Origin: Burkholderia pyrrocinia
GTDB taxonomy: Bacteria > Pseudomonadota > Gammaproteobacteria > Burkholderiales > Burkholderiaceae
Direction: 5' to 3'
NCBI RefSeq assembly: GCF_003330765.1
Contig: NZ_CP024903.1
Coordinates: 3,286,001 to 3,350,000 of the forward strand
Length of the DNA: 64,000 bases
The first letter of the stretch is position 1, and each line of letters starts with the position of its first letter. Below are positions 40,267 through 49,008 of this stretch, one piece after another. Made by a program: the position numbers and the translations under genes. The notes beneath the pieces are model-generated. The model ran no database searches. It was not told where the DNA came from and was given only the letters and a program-made list of their open reading frames with translations.

Positions 40267-41472
40267 ATGAACACCTACGTTGCCGAAAAACCCACGGTCG
40301 CGACCACGCTCGCGCTGTGTTTCGCGATCGCACTCCTCGAAGGGCTCGACCTGCAGTCGGTCGGCGTCGCCGCGCCGCGGATGGCGCGCGAATTCGGGCT
40401 GTCCGTGTCGCAGATGGGCATCGCGTTCAGCGCGGGCACCTTCGGGCTGCTGCCGGGCGCGATGCTCGGCGGGCGGCTCGCCGACCGGATCGGCCGCAAG
40501 CGCGTGCTGATCGCATCGACCGTGCTGTTCGGGCTGCTGTCGATCGCGACCGCGCAGGTCTCGAGCTTCGCGATGCTCGTCGTCGTGCGCGTGCTGACCG
40601 GCATCGGCCTCGGCGGCGCGATGCCGAACCTGATCGCGCTGTCGTCCGAAGCGGTCGAGCCGCGCTCGCGCAGCAGCGCGGTCGCGACGATGTATTGCGG
40701 GATCCCGTTCGGCGGCGTGATCGCGTCGGTGATCGGCGTGCTGCTCGCCGGCGATACCGAATGGCGACACATCTTCTACGTCGGCGGCGTGGGGCCGCTG
40801 CTGCTCGTGCCGCTGCTCGTGTGGTTCCTGCCGGAATCGCGCGCGTATCTCGACGTCGCGGGCACGCCGGCCGCGCGGTCCAGTGTCGCCCAGACGCTGT
40901 TCGGCGATGGCCGCACGACGTCGACGCTTGCGCTGTGGATCAGCTATTTCTGCACGCTGATCGTCCTCTACTTCCTGCTGAACTGGCTGCCGTCGCTGAT
41001 GGCCGCGCGCGGGCTCGATCGCGCACACGTCGGCCTCGTGCAGATCGCGTTCAACGTCGGCGCGGGGCTCGGCGCGCTCGGCATCGGTGCGGCGCTCGAC
41101 CGGATGCGCGCGTCGCGCGTTGTCGGCGGCATGTATGTCGGGATCGTGCTGTCGCTCGCCGCGCTCGCGGCCGCACCCGGTTTCACGTCGCTCGCGGCGG
41201 CCGCGTTCGCGGCAGGGATGTTCGTGGTCGGCGGGCAGTCGGTGCTGTATGCGCTCGCGGCGATCTACTACCCGACCGCGATGCGCGGAACCGGCGTCGG
41301 AGCGGCGGTGGCGGTCGGCCGGCTCGGTTCCGTCGTCGGGCCGCTCGCGGCCGCGACGCTGCTGGCCGCCGGCCGCAGCGCGCCCGTCGTGATCGGCGCG
41401 AGCATTCCCGTCACGCTCGTCGCGGCCTTCGCTGCATTCGTGCTGATTCGCCGCCCGCAAGCCGGCGACTGA
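40267..41472 (+). CDS. MFS transporter, probable ferulate/hydroxycinnamate uptake (AAHS type)
   Basis: 401 residues from ATG 40267 (GGAG upstream; the frame opens at 40147, inside the operator region). About 12 membrane segments; the loop 2-3 motif GGRLADRIGRKRVLI is canonical, and the first helix carries LLEGLDLQSVGVAAP, typical of aromatic-acid:H+ symporters (PcaK/AAHS type). The preceding MarR-like operator and neighbouring fcs point to ferulate or related hydroxycinnamates. Confidence 0.88.
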   Translation: MNTYVAEKPTVATTLALCFAIALLEGLDLQSVGVAAPRMAREFGLSVSQMGIAFSAGTFGLLPGAMLGGRLADRIGRKRVLIASTVLFGLLSIATAQVSSFAMLVVVRVLTGIGLGGAMPNLIALSSEAVEPRSRSSAVATMYCGIPFGGVIASVIGVLLAGDTEWRHIFYVGGVGPLLLVPLLVWFLPESRAYLDVAGTPAARSSVAQTLFGDGRTTSTLALWISYFCTLIVLYFLLNWLPSLMAARGLDRAHVGLVQIAFNVGAGLGALGIGAALDRMRASRVVGGMYVGIVLSLAALAAAPGFTSLAAAAFAAGMFVVGGQSVLYALAAIYYPTAMRGTGVGAAVAVGRLGSVVGPLAAATLLAAGRSAPVVIGASIPVTLVAAFAAFVLIRRPQAGD

Positions 41473-41532
41473 CGGTTCGTTTTTTCAATGCGCGCCGTCA
41501 GAGCGCGCGATTCAACAAGGTCTGGAGACGAC

Positions 41533-42681
41533 ATGAAAACGAAGACAAGGAACGGCCTGCTGGCCGCCGGCGCATGCTGCGCGCTCGCCGCGCCGGGCGC
41601 ACACGCACAGTCGAGCGTGACGCTGTACGGGATCATCGATACGGGCGTCGAATTCGTGTCGCACGCAAACGCGGCCGGCGACCACGTGGTGCGGATGCCG
41701 GGCGTGACCGGCGAGTTGCCGTCGCGCTGGGGGTTGCGCGGCACCGAGGATCTCGGCGGTGGCTACCAGGCGGTGTTCACGCTCGAAAGCGGCTTCAACG
41801 TGCGCGGCGGCGATCTCGGGCAGGGCGGACGGCTGTTCGGGCGGCAGGCGTTCGTCGGGCTGAAGAGCGGCTTCGGCACGCTCGCGTTCGGCCGTCAGTA
41901 CACGATGACCTATCTCGCGCTGCAGGGCGCGGACATCATCGGCCCCGACATCTACGGGCTCGGCTCGTTCGACGCGTACGTGCCGAACGGACGCGCCGAC
42001 AACGCGGTGACCTACCTCGGCACGTATCGCGGCGTGACGCTCGGCGCCGCGTATTCGTTCGGCCGCGACGGCGCGGGCACCGGCAACTCGCCGGGGCAAG
42101 GCACGTGCGCGGGGCAGGTGCCGGGCGACGCGGTGCAGTGCCGCAACTGGTCGGTGATGCTCAAGTACGACAGCGCGTATTTCGGTGCGGCGGCATCGTA
42201 CGAGGAGCAGCGCGGCGGCACCGGCGCGGCCGCGAACTTCTTCGACGGCGTCGCGCCCGTCCCCTTCACGAGCAGCGGCGGCAAGGACGCGCGCACGCAC
42301 GTGAGCGCGTATGCGCAGGCGGCCGGCGCGCGGATCGGCGCGGGCTGGATCGGGCGGCGCGTGTCGACCGGTTCGCCGGCCGCGGCCGGCGCGCATTCGG
42401 ACCTGTTCTTCGTCGGTGCGTCGTATGCGGTGAAGCCCGATTTCGTCGTCGACGGCGAAGGCTACCGGATCGTCAACAGCGCGCACGATACGCGCGCGAC
42501 GATGGCGACGCTGCGCGCGACCTACCTGCTGACCAAGCGCACGGCCGTCTACGCGCAGTCGTCGTATCTGTGGAACAGCGCGCATGCACGCTACTCGGTC
42601 AGTGGCGGCGGGCCAGGCACGACGCCCGGCGCAGGGATGGGGCAGCTCGGCGCGATGGTCGGCGTGCGGCACATGTTCTGA
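41533..42681 (+). CDS. Outer-membrane porin (Gram-negative porin, OmpC-like)
   Basis: 382 residues from ATG 41533 (GGAG upstream). Signal peptide ending AHA-Q, then SSVTLYGIIDTGVEF, the standard start of Burkholderia trimeric porins. Alternating beta strands follow, with the SRWGLRGTEDLGGG and LFGRQAFVGLKSGFGTLAFGRQY motifs and a C-terminal Phe (VGVRHMF) for BAM recognition. Placed between the MFS transporter and the esterase, it probably admits aromatic acids or esters. Confidence 0.92.
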   Translation: MKTKTRNGLLAAGACCALAAPGAHAQSSVTLYGIIDTGVEFVSHANAAGDHVVRMPGVTGELPSRWGLRGTEDLGGGYQAVFTLESGFNVRGGDLGQGGRLFGRQAFVGLKSGFGTLAFGRQYTMTYLALQGADIIGPDIYGLGSFDAYVPNGRADNAVTYLGTYRGVTLGAAYSFGRDGAGTGNSPGQGTCAGQVPGDAVQCRNWSVMLKYDSAYFGAAASYEEQRGGTGAAANFFDGVAPVPFTSSGGKDARTHVSAYAQAAGARIGAGWIGRRVSTGSPAAAGAHSDLFFVGASYAVKPDFVVDGEGYRIVNSAHDTRATMATLRATYLLTKRTAVYAQSSYLWNSAHARYSVSGGGPGTTPGAGMGQLGAMVGVRHMF

Positions 42682-42714
42682 TTCACCGGCGTGACGAACC
42701 GAACGGGAGTTATC

Positions 42715-44439
42715 TTGAACAGGAAATCTGCAATCCTCTGTATTGCGCCGCTGTCCGCCGCCGCCATGCTCGCCGGGTGCGGCGGCGACGATTCGGTCAG
42801 CTCCGCGCCCACGCACCTGAGCGCTGCGACGCCGGCCGCGATGGCGCAGACCTGCGACGCGCTCGCCGCGAAGCTCGCGTATGCGAACACGTCGTTCACG
42901 TCGGTGACGACCGCGGCCGCCGGCGCGCTGACGGTGGCCGGCAAGCCGATCGCCGAGCACTGCGTGATCGAAGGAAAAATGAACGAGCGCGTGAGCGCGG
43001 CGGACGGCAAGACCTATGCGATCGGCTTCGAGATGCGCTTGCCGAAGGCGTGGAACGGTCGCTTCTTCTACCAGGCGAACGGCGGGCTCGACGGCAATGT
43101 CGTGACCGCGACCGGCGAGATCGGCGGCGGCGGGCCGCTGACCGATGCGCTGAACCAGGGCTTCGCGGTGATCAGCTCGGATTCCGGGCACAGCGCCGCG
43201 CAGAACCCGCTGTTCGGCGTCGATCCGCAGGCGCGCCTCGACTATGGCTACGGCGCCGTCGATGCGCTGACGCCGATGGCGAAGCAGGTGATTCGTCTCG
43301 CCTACGGCAAGGCACCCGACCGCAGCTATTTCGGCGGCTGCTCGAACGGCGGCCGTCACGCGATGGTCACGGCCGTGCGCAACCCGGGCGACTACGACGG
43401 CATCATCGCGGGCGATCCGGGCTTCCACCTGCCGAAGGCGGCGATCGGCGAGATGTATGGCGCGCAGCAGTTCGCGAAGATCGCGTCGGCGACCGGATCG
43501 AACGGGCTGCCGGATATCCGCAGCGGCTTCACCGATGCGGAGCGCCAGTTCGTCGGCGCGAAGATTCTCGACCAATGCGATGCGCTCGACGGCGCGGCCG
43601 ACGGGATGGTGCAGGACGTCGCCGCGTGCCAGGCGCACTTCAGCGTCGATGCGGACATCCCGACCTGCGCGAACGGCACGCGTACCGGGTCCTGCCTGAC
43701 GACCGCACAGAAGACCGCGCTCGACAACGTGTTCGCGGGCGCGCGCAACAGCGCGGGCACGGCGCTCTACGCGAGCTTTCCATACGATCCGGGCGTGGCC
43801 GGCAGCGGCTGGGCCGGGTGGAAGCAGTCGAATTCGGTCACGCTCGATCCGGCCGCGATGGCGTTTACGTTCATGACGCCGCCGAAAAGCGCCGCGACGC
43901 TCGCGAACCTGCCCGGTTTCGCGCTCGGCTTCGACATGGACAACGACGCGCCGGCGATCTTCGCGACCAACGGCGTGTACGCGCAATCCGCGTGGTCGTT
44001 CATGACGCCGCCCGACGAGACGAACCTGTCCGCGCTGAAGTCGCGCGGCGCGAAGCTGCTCGTCTATCACGGCACGGGCGACCCGGTGTTCTCGTTCAAC
44101 GACACGAGCGACTGGTACGGGCGGCTCGCGCAGGCGAACGGCGGCGACGCGTCGGGTTTCGCGCGCTTCTATCCGGTGCCCGGAATGAACCACTGTTCGG
44201 GCGGGCCGGCGGCCGACCAGTTCGACATGCTGACGCCGCTCGTCGCGTGGGTCGAGCAGGGGCATGCGCCCGCCGCGATCGTGGCCGCCGCGCGCGACAC
44301 GACGAATGCGGTGCCGAACGCGGAGGTGCCCGCGTCATGGGGCGCGGGGCGCACGCGGCCGCTGTGCCCGTATCCGCAGGTGGCGCGCTACAACGGCTCG
44401 GGCGACGTGAACTCGGCGGCGAGCTTCAGTTGCCGCTGA
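42715..44439 (+). CDS. Feruloyl esterase / tannase family lipoprotein
   Basis: 574 residues from TTG 42715, which has GGGAG five bases upstream and gives a clean lipoprotein signal (LAGC, C22); GTG 42691 is the alternative. The family CS-D-HC motif is complete: C209-S210 (FGGCSNGGRH), D456 (YHGTGDPVFSF) and H493-C494 (GMNHCSGG), where the two Cys form a disulfide. It would hydrolyse feruloyl or galloyl esters at the cell envelope, feeding ferulate to the porin and transporter encoded just upstream. Lipid anchoring could face periplasm or surface. Confidence 0.9.
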   Translation: MNRKSAILCIAPLSAAAMLAGCGGDDSVSSAPTHLSAATPAAMAQTCDALAAKLAYANTSFTSVTTAAAGALTVAGKPIAEHCVIEGKMNERVSAADGKTYAIGFEMRLPKAWNGRFFYQANGGLDGNVVTATGEIGGGGPLTDALNQGFAVISSDSGHSAAQNPLFGVDPQARLDYGYGAVDALTPMAKQVIRLAYGKAPDRSYFGGCSNGGRHAMVTAVRNPGDYDGIIAGDPGFHLPKAAIGEMYGAQQFAKIASATGSNGLPDIRSGFTDAERQFVGAKILDQCDALDGAADGMVQDVAACQAHFSVDADIPTCANGTRTGSCLTTAQKTALDNVFAGARNSAGTALYASFPYDPGVAGSGWAGWKQSNSVTLDPAAMAFTFMTPPKSAATLANLPGFALGFDMDNDAPAIFATNGVYAQSAWSFMTPPDETNLSALKSRGAKLLVYHGTGDPVFSFNDTSDWYGRLAQANGGDASGFARFYPVPGMNHCSGGPAADQFDMLTPLVAWVEQGHAPAAIVAAARDTTNAVPNAEVPASWGAGRTRPLCPYPQVARYNGSGDVNSAASFSCR

Positions 44440-44454
44440 CGTAGCCGTCGACGG

Positions 44455-44492
44455 GAAGCGGCCGGCGCGGGCAGTCGCGCGCCGGCCGCTTC
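44455..44492. terminator. Hairpin terminator between convergent esterase and Lrp genes
   Basis: Perfect 15-bp inverted repeat, GAAGCGGCCGGCGCG at 44455-44469 and its complement at 44478-44492, with an 8-nt loop. It probably serves both converging genes. Confidence 0.65.
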
Positions 44493-44515
44493 ATTGCGGC
44501 ACGCCCTCGCCGCAG

Positions 44516-44992
44516 TCATTCGCCGGTATCGACCGGCACCTCGAGCCCGACCTTCACGCGGCTCATGCTCACGAGCGTCTTGAACCGCTTCACGTTGTTG
44601 TTCGCGAAGAACAGCTCGCGCGTGAGCGCGTTGTACTGATCCATATTGCGCACGGCGAGGATCAGCACGAAATCCCATTCCCCCGTCACGTAGTAGCACT
44701 GCTGGATCTGCGGGCACCGCTCGAAGGCGCGCTTCATCGCGTCGAGCTGGTCGATCTGCTCGCTCTCGACCTCGACGTTCACGACGATCGTCAGCGGATG
44801 ATCGAGCTTGTCCGGCGCGACGACGGCCGTATAGCGCTCGATCACGCCGTCTTCCGCGAGACGCCGCAGGCGCCGGTTCACGGCCGCGGTCGACAGGTTG
44901 ACGCGCGCGCCGAGTTCGGCCTGCGGCGTCTGCGCGTCGCGCTGGATTTCCATCAGCAGCTTGCGATCGAATGCATCGAGAGGGGTGGTCAT
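44516..44992 (-). CDS. Lrp/AsnC-family regulator
   Basis: 158 residues. HTH (PQAELGARVNLSTAAVNRRLRRLAEDGVIERY) followed by a RAM/ActR effector domain (CYYVTGEWDFVLILAVRNMDQYN). Such regulators respond to amino acids. It is divergent from the diaminopropionate ammonia-lyase remnant, with nested inverted repeats between them, so it probably once controlled that gene and may still control the M20 hydrolase. Confidence 0.92.
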   Translation of the reverse strand: MTTPLDAFDRKLLMEIQRDAQTPQAELGARVNLSTAAVNRRLRRLAEDGVIERYTAVVAPDKLDHPLTIVVNVEVESEQIDQLDAMKRAFERCPQIQQCYYVTGEWDFVLILAVRNMDQYNALTRELFFANNNVKRFKTLVSMSRVKVGLEVPVDTGE

Positions 44993-45027
44993 GGTGGCGC
45001 GTGGAACCTCGAAAGAAAGAGAAATTT

Positions 45028-45075
45028 TTGCGTCGGGATCGCCGATTTGGCGATTTTATTGATCGTCCGACGCAA
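45028..45075. promoter_or_regulatory. Nested inverted repeats, probable Lrp-type site
   Basis: TTGCGTCGG (45028-45036) is repeated inverted as CCGACGCAA (45067-45075). Inside, ATCGCC (45038-45043) pairs with GGCGAT (45049-45054). AT-rich sequence surrounds both. The site is between the Lrp gene and its divergent neighbour. Confidence 0.5.
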
Positions 45076-45150
45076 TATTATTTTTCAAGCCGGCGGCGTG
45101 CGCAACCCGTGTCCGCCCGAACCGAACCCACCGACGCAGCGTTGCCCGCC

Positions 45151-45509
45151 ATGCTGATCGCCAACCCCCGCGCATCGCGCGCTGCTTATCCCGACGCGCT
45201 GCGCCGCGTCATGAACATCGCGTCGGCCGACGAAAGCGGCGCGTGGCTGTCGCACTGGCCGTTCGTCGGCAACGCGCGCACGCCGCTGCGCACGTTGCCG
45301 GACCTCGCCGCGCGGCTCGGCGTCGCGAGCGTCAGCGTGAAGGACGAGTCGTGCCGCTCGGCAGCTTCAAGGCGTTCGGCGCGCCGAGCGCGCTGGTGCG
45401 GCTCGTGAAGCGCCTGCGGCGCACGCTGGATCTCGATCCGCAAGGGCTGGTCACCGGCCGCTACGCGTCGCTGCTGGCCGACCTGACGGTGATCAGCGCG
45501 ACTGGCTGA
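45151..45509 (+). pseudogene. dpaL: Diaminopropionate ammonia-lyase remnant (dpaL)
   Basis: From ATG 45151 the frame encodes a DpaL-like N-terminus (WPFVGNARTPLRTLPDLAARLGVASVSVKDES). At about 45350 the homology jumps to another frame and continues as LGSFKAFGAPSALVRLV through LVTGRYASLLADLTVISAT, which carries the PLP lysine (SFKAFG), then stops at 45509 where intact proteins continue DGNHG. So there is a frameshift and most of the roughly 400-residue enzyme is missing. The intact enzyme would cleave 2,3-diaminopropionate to pyruvate and ammonia. Confidence 0.85.
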
Positions 45510-45537
45510 GCCGCGCGGCGGTAGCGGCCTGAACGAC

Positions 45538-46746
45538 ATGACGACCGACGAGGCAAACGCAATGGACGCAATAGACGCAATGGAAGAAAGCACGCTGCAG
45601 GGACGACTGAAGGCCTGGCGCCGCCATCTGCACCAGCATCCGGAGACGGGTTTCGAAGAAGTGAACACGTCAGACTATGTCGCGCGCATCCTGACGACGC
45701 TCGGGCTCGACGTGCATCGCGGGATCGGCGGCACGGGCCTCGTCGCGAACCTGACGGCCGGCGCCGGCAAGCGCGCGATCGGCATCCGCGCGGACATGGA
45801 CGCGCTGAACATCGCCGAGCACGCGCCAGGTCGCGAACATGCGTCGTGCACGCCCGGCAAGATGCATGCGTGCGGGCACGACGGCCATATGTCGATGGTG
45901 CTCGGCGCCGCGCAACTGCTGGCCGAGCGCAAGGATTTCGACGGCACGGTGCGCTTCATTTTCCAGCCGGCCGAGGAGCACGGCCGCGGCGCGAAGGCGA
46001 TGATGGCCGACGGGCTGTTCGAGCGCTTTCCGGTCGACGCGATCTTCGGCGCGCACAACATGCCGGGCATGCGCGCGGGGTCGTTCTCGACGCGCGCGGG
46101 CGGCATCATGGCGAGCGAGGACAATTTCGTGATCCGGATCGACGGGCGCGGCACGCATGCGGCACGCCCGCACATGGGCATCGATCCGATCGTGATCGGC
46201 TCGCAGATCGTGCTTGCGCTGCAGACGATCGTGTCGCGCAATCTCGATCCGGGCCAGCAGGCCGTGATCTCGTGCACGGAGTTCCTGCCCGACGGGCTGC
46301 GCAACGTGCTGCCGTCGACCGTGACGATCAAGGGCGACACGCGCAGCTATTCGCGCGACGTGCAGGCGCTGCTGGAAACGCGGATGCGCGAGATCAGCGA
46401 AGGGATCTGCCGCACGCACGGCGCGACCTGCACGTTCGATTACACGCACGAGTTCGCGCCGACGGTGAATTCTCCGGAATGGGTCGACACGGCCGTGCAG
46501 GCCGCGGCGCATATCGCAGGCGCGGCAGCGGTGAACGCCGACGTGCAGCCGATGATGATCTCGGAGGATTTCGGCGCGTTCCTGCAGGCCGTGCCCGGCA
46601 ATTTCGTGTTCATCGGCAACGGCGACGCGGCCGATCGCGGCGGCGTGCCGCTGCACAACGCGACGTACGATTTCAACGACGAGATCCTGCCGGTCGGCGC
46701 GCGTTATTTCGCGGAAGTGGCGCGGCGCGCGTTGCGGGCTGCGTAG
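45538..46746 (+). CDS. M20-family amidohydrolase (hippurate hydrolase/aminoacylase type)
   Basis: 402 residues. Metal-binding motifs: GIRADMDAL, MHACGHDGHMSMVLGAA and FQPAEEHGRGA; the lid domain starts near VIRIDGRGTHAARPHMGID. It removes acyl groups from N-acyl amino acids, or acts on related amides, in the cytoplasm. It begins 28 bp after the dpaL remnant and was probably part of the same Lrp-controlled operon. Repeats of ATGGACGCAATAGACGCAATG near the start leave the choice among several ATGs open. Confidence 0.9.
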   Translation: MTTDEANAMDAIDAMEESTLQGRLKAWRRHLHQHPETGFEEVNTSDYVARILTTLGLDVHRGIGGTGLVANLTAGAGKRAIGIRADMDALNIAEHAPGREHASCTPGKMHACGHDGHMSMVLGAAQLLAERKDFDGTVRFIFQPAEEHGRGAKAMMADGLFERFPVDAIFGAHNMPGMRAGSFSTRAGGIMASEDNFVIRIDGRGTHAARPHMGIDPIVIGSQIVLALQTIVSRNLDPGQQAVISCTEFLPDGLRNVLPSTVTIKGDTRSYSRDVQALLETRMREISEGICRTHGATCTFDYTHEFAPTVNSPEWVDTAVQAAAHIAGAAAVNADVQPMMISEDFGAFLQAVPGNFVFIGNGDAADRGGVPLHNATYDFNDEILPVGARYFAEVARRALRAA

Positions 46747-46764
46747 CGGGCCCTCAGGAAGCCT

Positions 46765-47478
46765 TCACGCGCCGGCCGACCGCTGCGCCGGCGCGTCGGC
46801 CGTGCCGGTGCGATCGAGGATCGCGAGCACCTCGCGCGCGGTGTTCTCCGAATGGCTGCGCAGCACCTGCGGCAGCACCGCGTGGTCGGGATCGGCGAGC
46901 GCGGCCATGATGTCGTCGTGCTCGTGCAGCGACTCGGCCCAGCGCAGCGTGTCGGTGTTCGCGGCGCCGCGCGCGCGGTGCACCTTCGACATCAGCGACG
47001 CATAGATGCCCGACAGCACGGGGTTGCCGGCCGCGTCGACGATCATCTGATGGATCTGCTGGTTCAGCCGGAAATATTCGACCCGCTTGCCGGCTTCATG
47101 GCATTCGACCATCCGCCGGTGCTTCGCCTGCAGCGCGGCGAGCGTCGACGCGCCGATGCGCTTGCGCAGCAACTCGCCCGCCATCGCCTCCAGCCCGTGC
47201 AGCAGTTCGAACGTCGCGACCAGATCGTCGAGGTCGATCGACGCGACGCGATAGCCGATGTACTGGCGATGCGTGACGGCGCCTTCCGCGACGAGCACCT
47301 TCAGCGCTTCGCGCAGCGGCGTTTTCGACACGTCGAACGCGAGGCTGAGTTCCTTTTCGTCGATTCGCGCGCCGGGCGGCAATTCGCCCTCGTCGATCAT
47401 CACGCGCAGGCGCGCAGCGATCTCCGCGGCCATGCCGCGCGTGCGCAGAAGCAGGGGATTGCGGGGTGTCTGGCTCAT
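46765..47478 (-). CDS. GntR-family (FCD) regulator
   Basis: 237 residues from ATG 47478; GTG 47520 would add 14 residues. Winged helix (ARIDEKELSLAFDVSKTPLREALKVL) and FCD domain (ELLHGLEAMAGELL, LNQQIHQMIVDAAGN). It is divergent from the MFS-racemase-hydrolase genes, and a two-fold symmetric site lies between them at 47550-47571. It is therefore the probable regulator of that catabolic cluster. Confidence 0.88.
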   Translation of the reverse strand: MSQTPRNPLLLRTRGMAAEIAARLRVMIDEGELPPGARIDEKELSLAFDVSKTPLREALKVLVAEGAVTHRQYIGYRVASIDLDDLVATFELLHGLEAMAGELLRKRIGASTLAALQAKHRRMVECHEAGKRVEYFRLNQQIHQMIVDAAGNPVLSGIYASLMSKVHRARGAANTDTLRWAESLHEHDDIMAALADPDHAVLPQVLRSHSENTAREVLAILDRTGTADAPAQRSAGA

Positions 47479-47549
47479 GATGGGTGCAAGCTTATCACGA
47501 TACTGGGGCTTACCCTGCACCGTAATTGTGAATCAACAAACTCAATAAA

Positions 47550-47571
47550 ACCAAGTGTTTACACTGTTGGT
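47550..47571. promoter_or_regulatory. GntR operator candidate
   Basis: ACCAA (47550-47554) and TTGGT (47567-47571) flank the near-palindrome AGTGTTTACACT (47554-47565) in an AT-rich gap. The site lies between two divergent genes. Confidence 0.5.
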
Positions 47572-47596
47572 AATTATAAATTTCTAATCTTATACT
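47567..47596 (+). promoter_or_regulatory. Candidate sigma-70 promoter of the MFS-AMDase-like operon
   Basis: TTGGTA (47567-47572) and TATACT (47591-47596) are spaced by 18 bp. The -35 overlaps the operator candidate. The AUG is 56 bp downstream of the -10. Confidence 0.4.
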
Positions 47597-47651
47597 CAGC
47601 TCCACGTTGCGCGACGTCCTGACCATCCTCGTTCACTCCTGGAGTCCGTCC

Positions 47652-48950
47652 ATGTCTTCAACCTCCGGTGTCGCTGCCCTGACGGTCGGCAAATCCGCCG
47701 TCCGCTGGAAGATATTTCTCGTCATGCTGAGCCTCATCGCGATCAACTATGTCGATCGCGCGTCGCTGTCCGTCGCCATGCCTTACATCTCGCAGGAGTT
47801 CAACATCGGACCTGCGATGGAGGGTCTGATCCTCAGTTCGTTCTTCTGGACTTACGCGGTGATGCAGATCCCGGGCGGGATGCTGGCCGACCGGTTCAAG
47901 CCGCGCATCGTGATCGCGACGGCGACCGTGTTCTGGGGCTTCTTCCAGGCGATCGCCGCGCTGTGCACCAACGCGCCGGCGCTGCTGCTCACGCGCCTCG
48001 GCCTCGGCGCAGCCGAAGCGCCGATCTATCCGGCCGGCGGCAAGCTCAACGCGATCTGGATGACGCAGACCGAGCGCGGCCGCGGCGCCACGCTGCTCGA
48101 CGGCGGCGCGCCGCTCGGCGCGGCACTGGGTGCGGTGCTGATCGCCGGGCTGATCGCGGTGCTCGGCTCGTGGCGGCTCGCGTTCGCGGTGGCCGGCGTC
48201 GGCACGGTGCTGGCCGGCCTGCTCGCGTGGCACTACATCCGCAACACGCCGCGCGAGCATCCGGGCGTCAACGACCTGGAAGCCGAATACATCGAGGCGT
48301 CGCATGCGAGCGATCTCGCGGCCGAGCCGGCCGACGCGTCGGGCCGCTCGCGCGACTTCTTCAAGTACCGCTCGGTGTGGTGCATGTTCTTCGGCTGGAT
48401 GTGCTTCAACAGCGTGTTCTACGGGCTGCTCACGTGGATGCCGAACTACCTGCACAAGGTGCACGGCTTCGACATCAAGGAGATGGGCGGCGCGACCTTC
48501 ATCATCTTTTTCAGCGGCTTCGTCGGCGAACTGCTCGGCGGCTGGATCGCCGACAAGTGGAAGGCCGCGGGCGGCCGCCCGAACGTCGTGATGCGCACGC
48601 TGTTCAGCATCGCCGCGGTGATCGCGACCGTGTCGATCTTCTCCGTCGCCTATGTGAAGAACCCGGTGGTGGTGGTCGCGCTGCTGTCGTCGACGCTGTT
48701 CTTCCTGCGCTGGTGCGGGCTGTACTGGTGCATCCCGTCGTCGCTCGGCACGCGCAACAAGATCGGCTTCCTCGGCGGCCTCATGAACCTCGGCGGCAAC
48801 CTCGGCGGCGTCACCGTGCCGATCGTCGTCGGCGCGATCGTGCAGTTCACCGGTTCCTATTTCCTCGCGCTGATGGTCTTCGCGGCGGCCGGCGTCGGCC
48901 TGCTCGTGTGCTCCAGCGCAATCGACTACGAAAACAAGCTCCCCGTCTGA
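47652..48950 (+). CDS. MFS transporter, anion:cation symporter (GudP/ExuT-like)
   Basis: 432 residues from ATG 47652 (GGAG eight bases upstream). Twelve membrane segments; the motifs INYVDRASLSVAMPYI and GGMLADRFKPRIVIA and the ACS-type GLGAAEAPIYPAGGKLNAIW are clear. ACS carriers take up organic anions such as sugar acids, phthalate or hydantoins' products. It is first in an operon with an AMDase-like enzyme and a hydantoinase-type hydrolase, so it probably imports their substrate. Confidence 0.9.
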   Translation: MSSTSGVAALTVGKSAVRWKIFLVMLSLIAINYVDRASLSVAMPYISQEFNIGPAMEGLILSSFFWTYAVMQIPGGMLADRFKPRIVIATATVFWGFFQAIAALCTNAPALLLTRLGLGAAEAPIYPAGGKLNAIWMTQTERGRGATLLDGGAPLGAALGAVLIAGLIAVLGSWRLAFAVAGVGTVLAGLLAWHYIRNTPREHPGVNDLEAEYIEASHASDLAAEPADASGRSRDFFKYRSVWCMFFGWMCFNSVFYGLLTWMPNYLHKVHGFDIKEMGGATFIIFFSGFVGELLGGWIADKWKAAGGRPNVVMRTLFSIAAVIATVSIFSVAYVKNPVVVVALLSSTLFFLRWCGLYWCIPSSLGTRNKIGFLGGLMNLGGNLGGVTVPIVVGAIVQFTGSYFLALMVFAAAGVGLLVCSSAIDYENKLPV

Positions 48951-49008
48951 CCGGCCCTTTTCGCCGCATTCACTGCATTCACCGCTTTCACTGGTAGAGA
49001 GACTCATC

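Noticed and set aside
40317..44444. Very long plus-strand frame (1375 codons) across the MFS, porin and esterase genes
   Set aside because: Its translation is arginine-rich with no domains, while three real genes with clear motifs read in other frames. It is an effect of high GC.
44971..45408. Plus-strand frame starting inside the Lrp gene considered as an intact gene
   Set aside because: Only the part from 45151 shows DpaL homology, and that is frameshifted and truncated.
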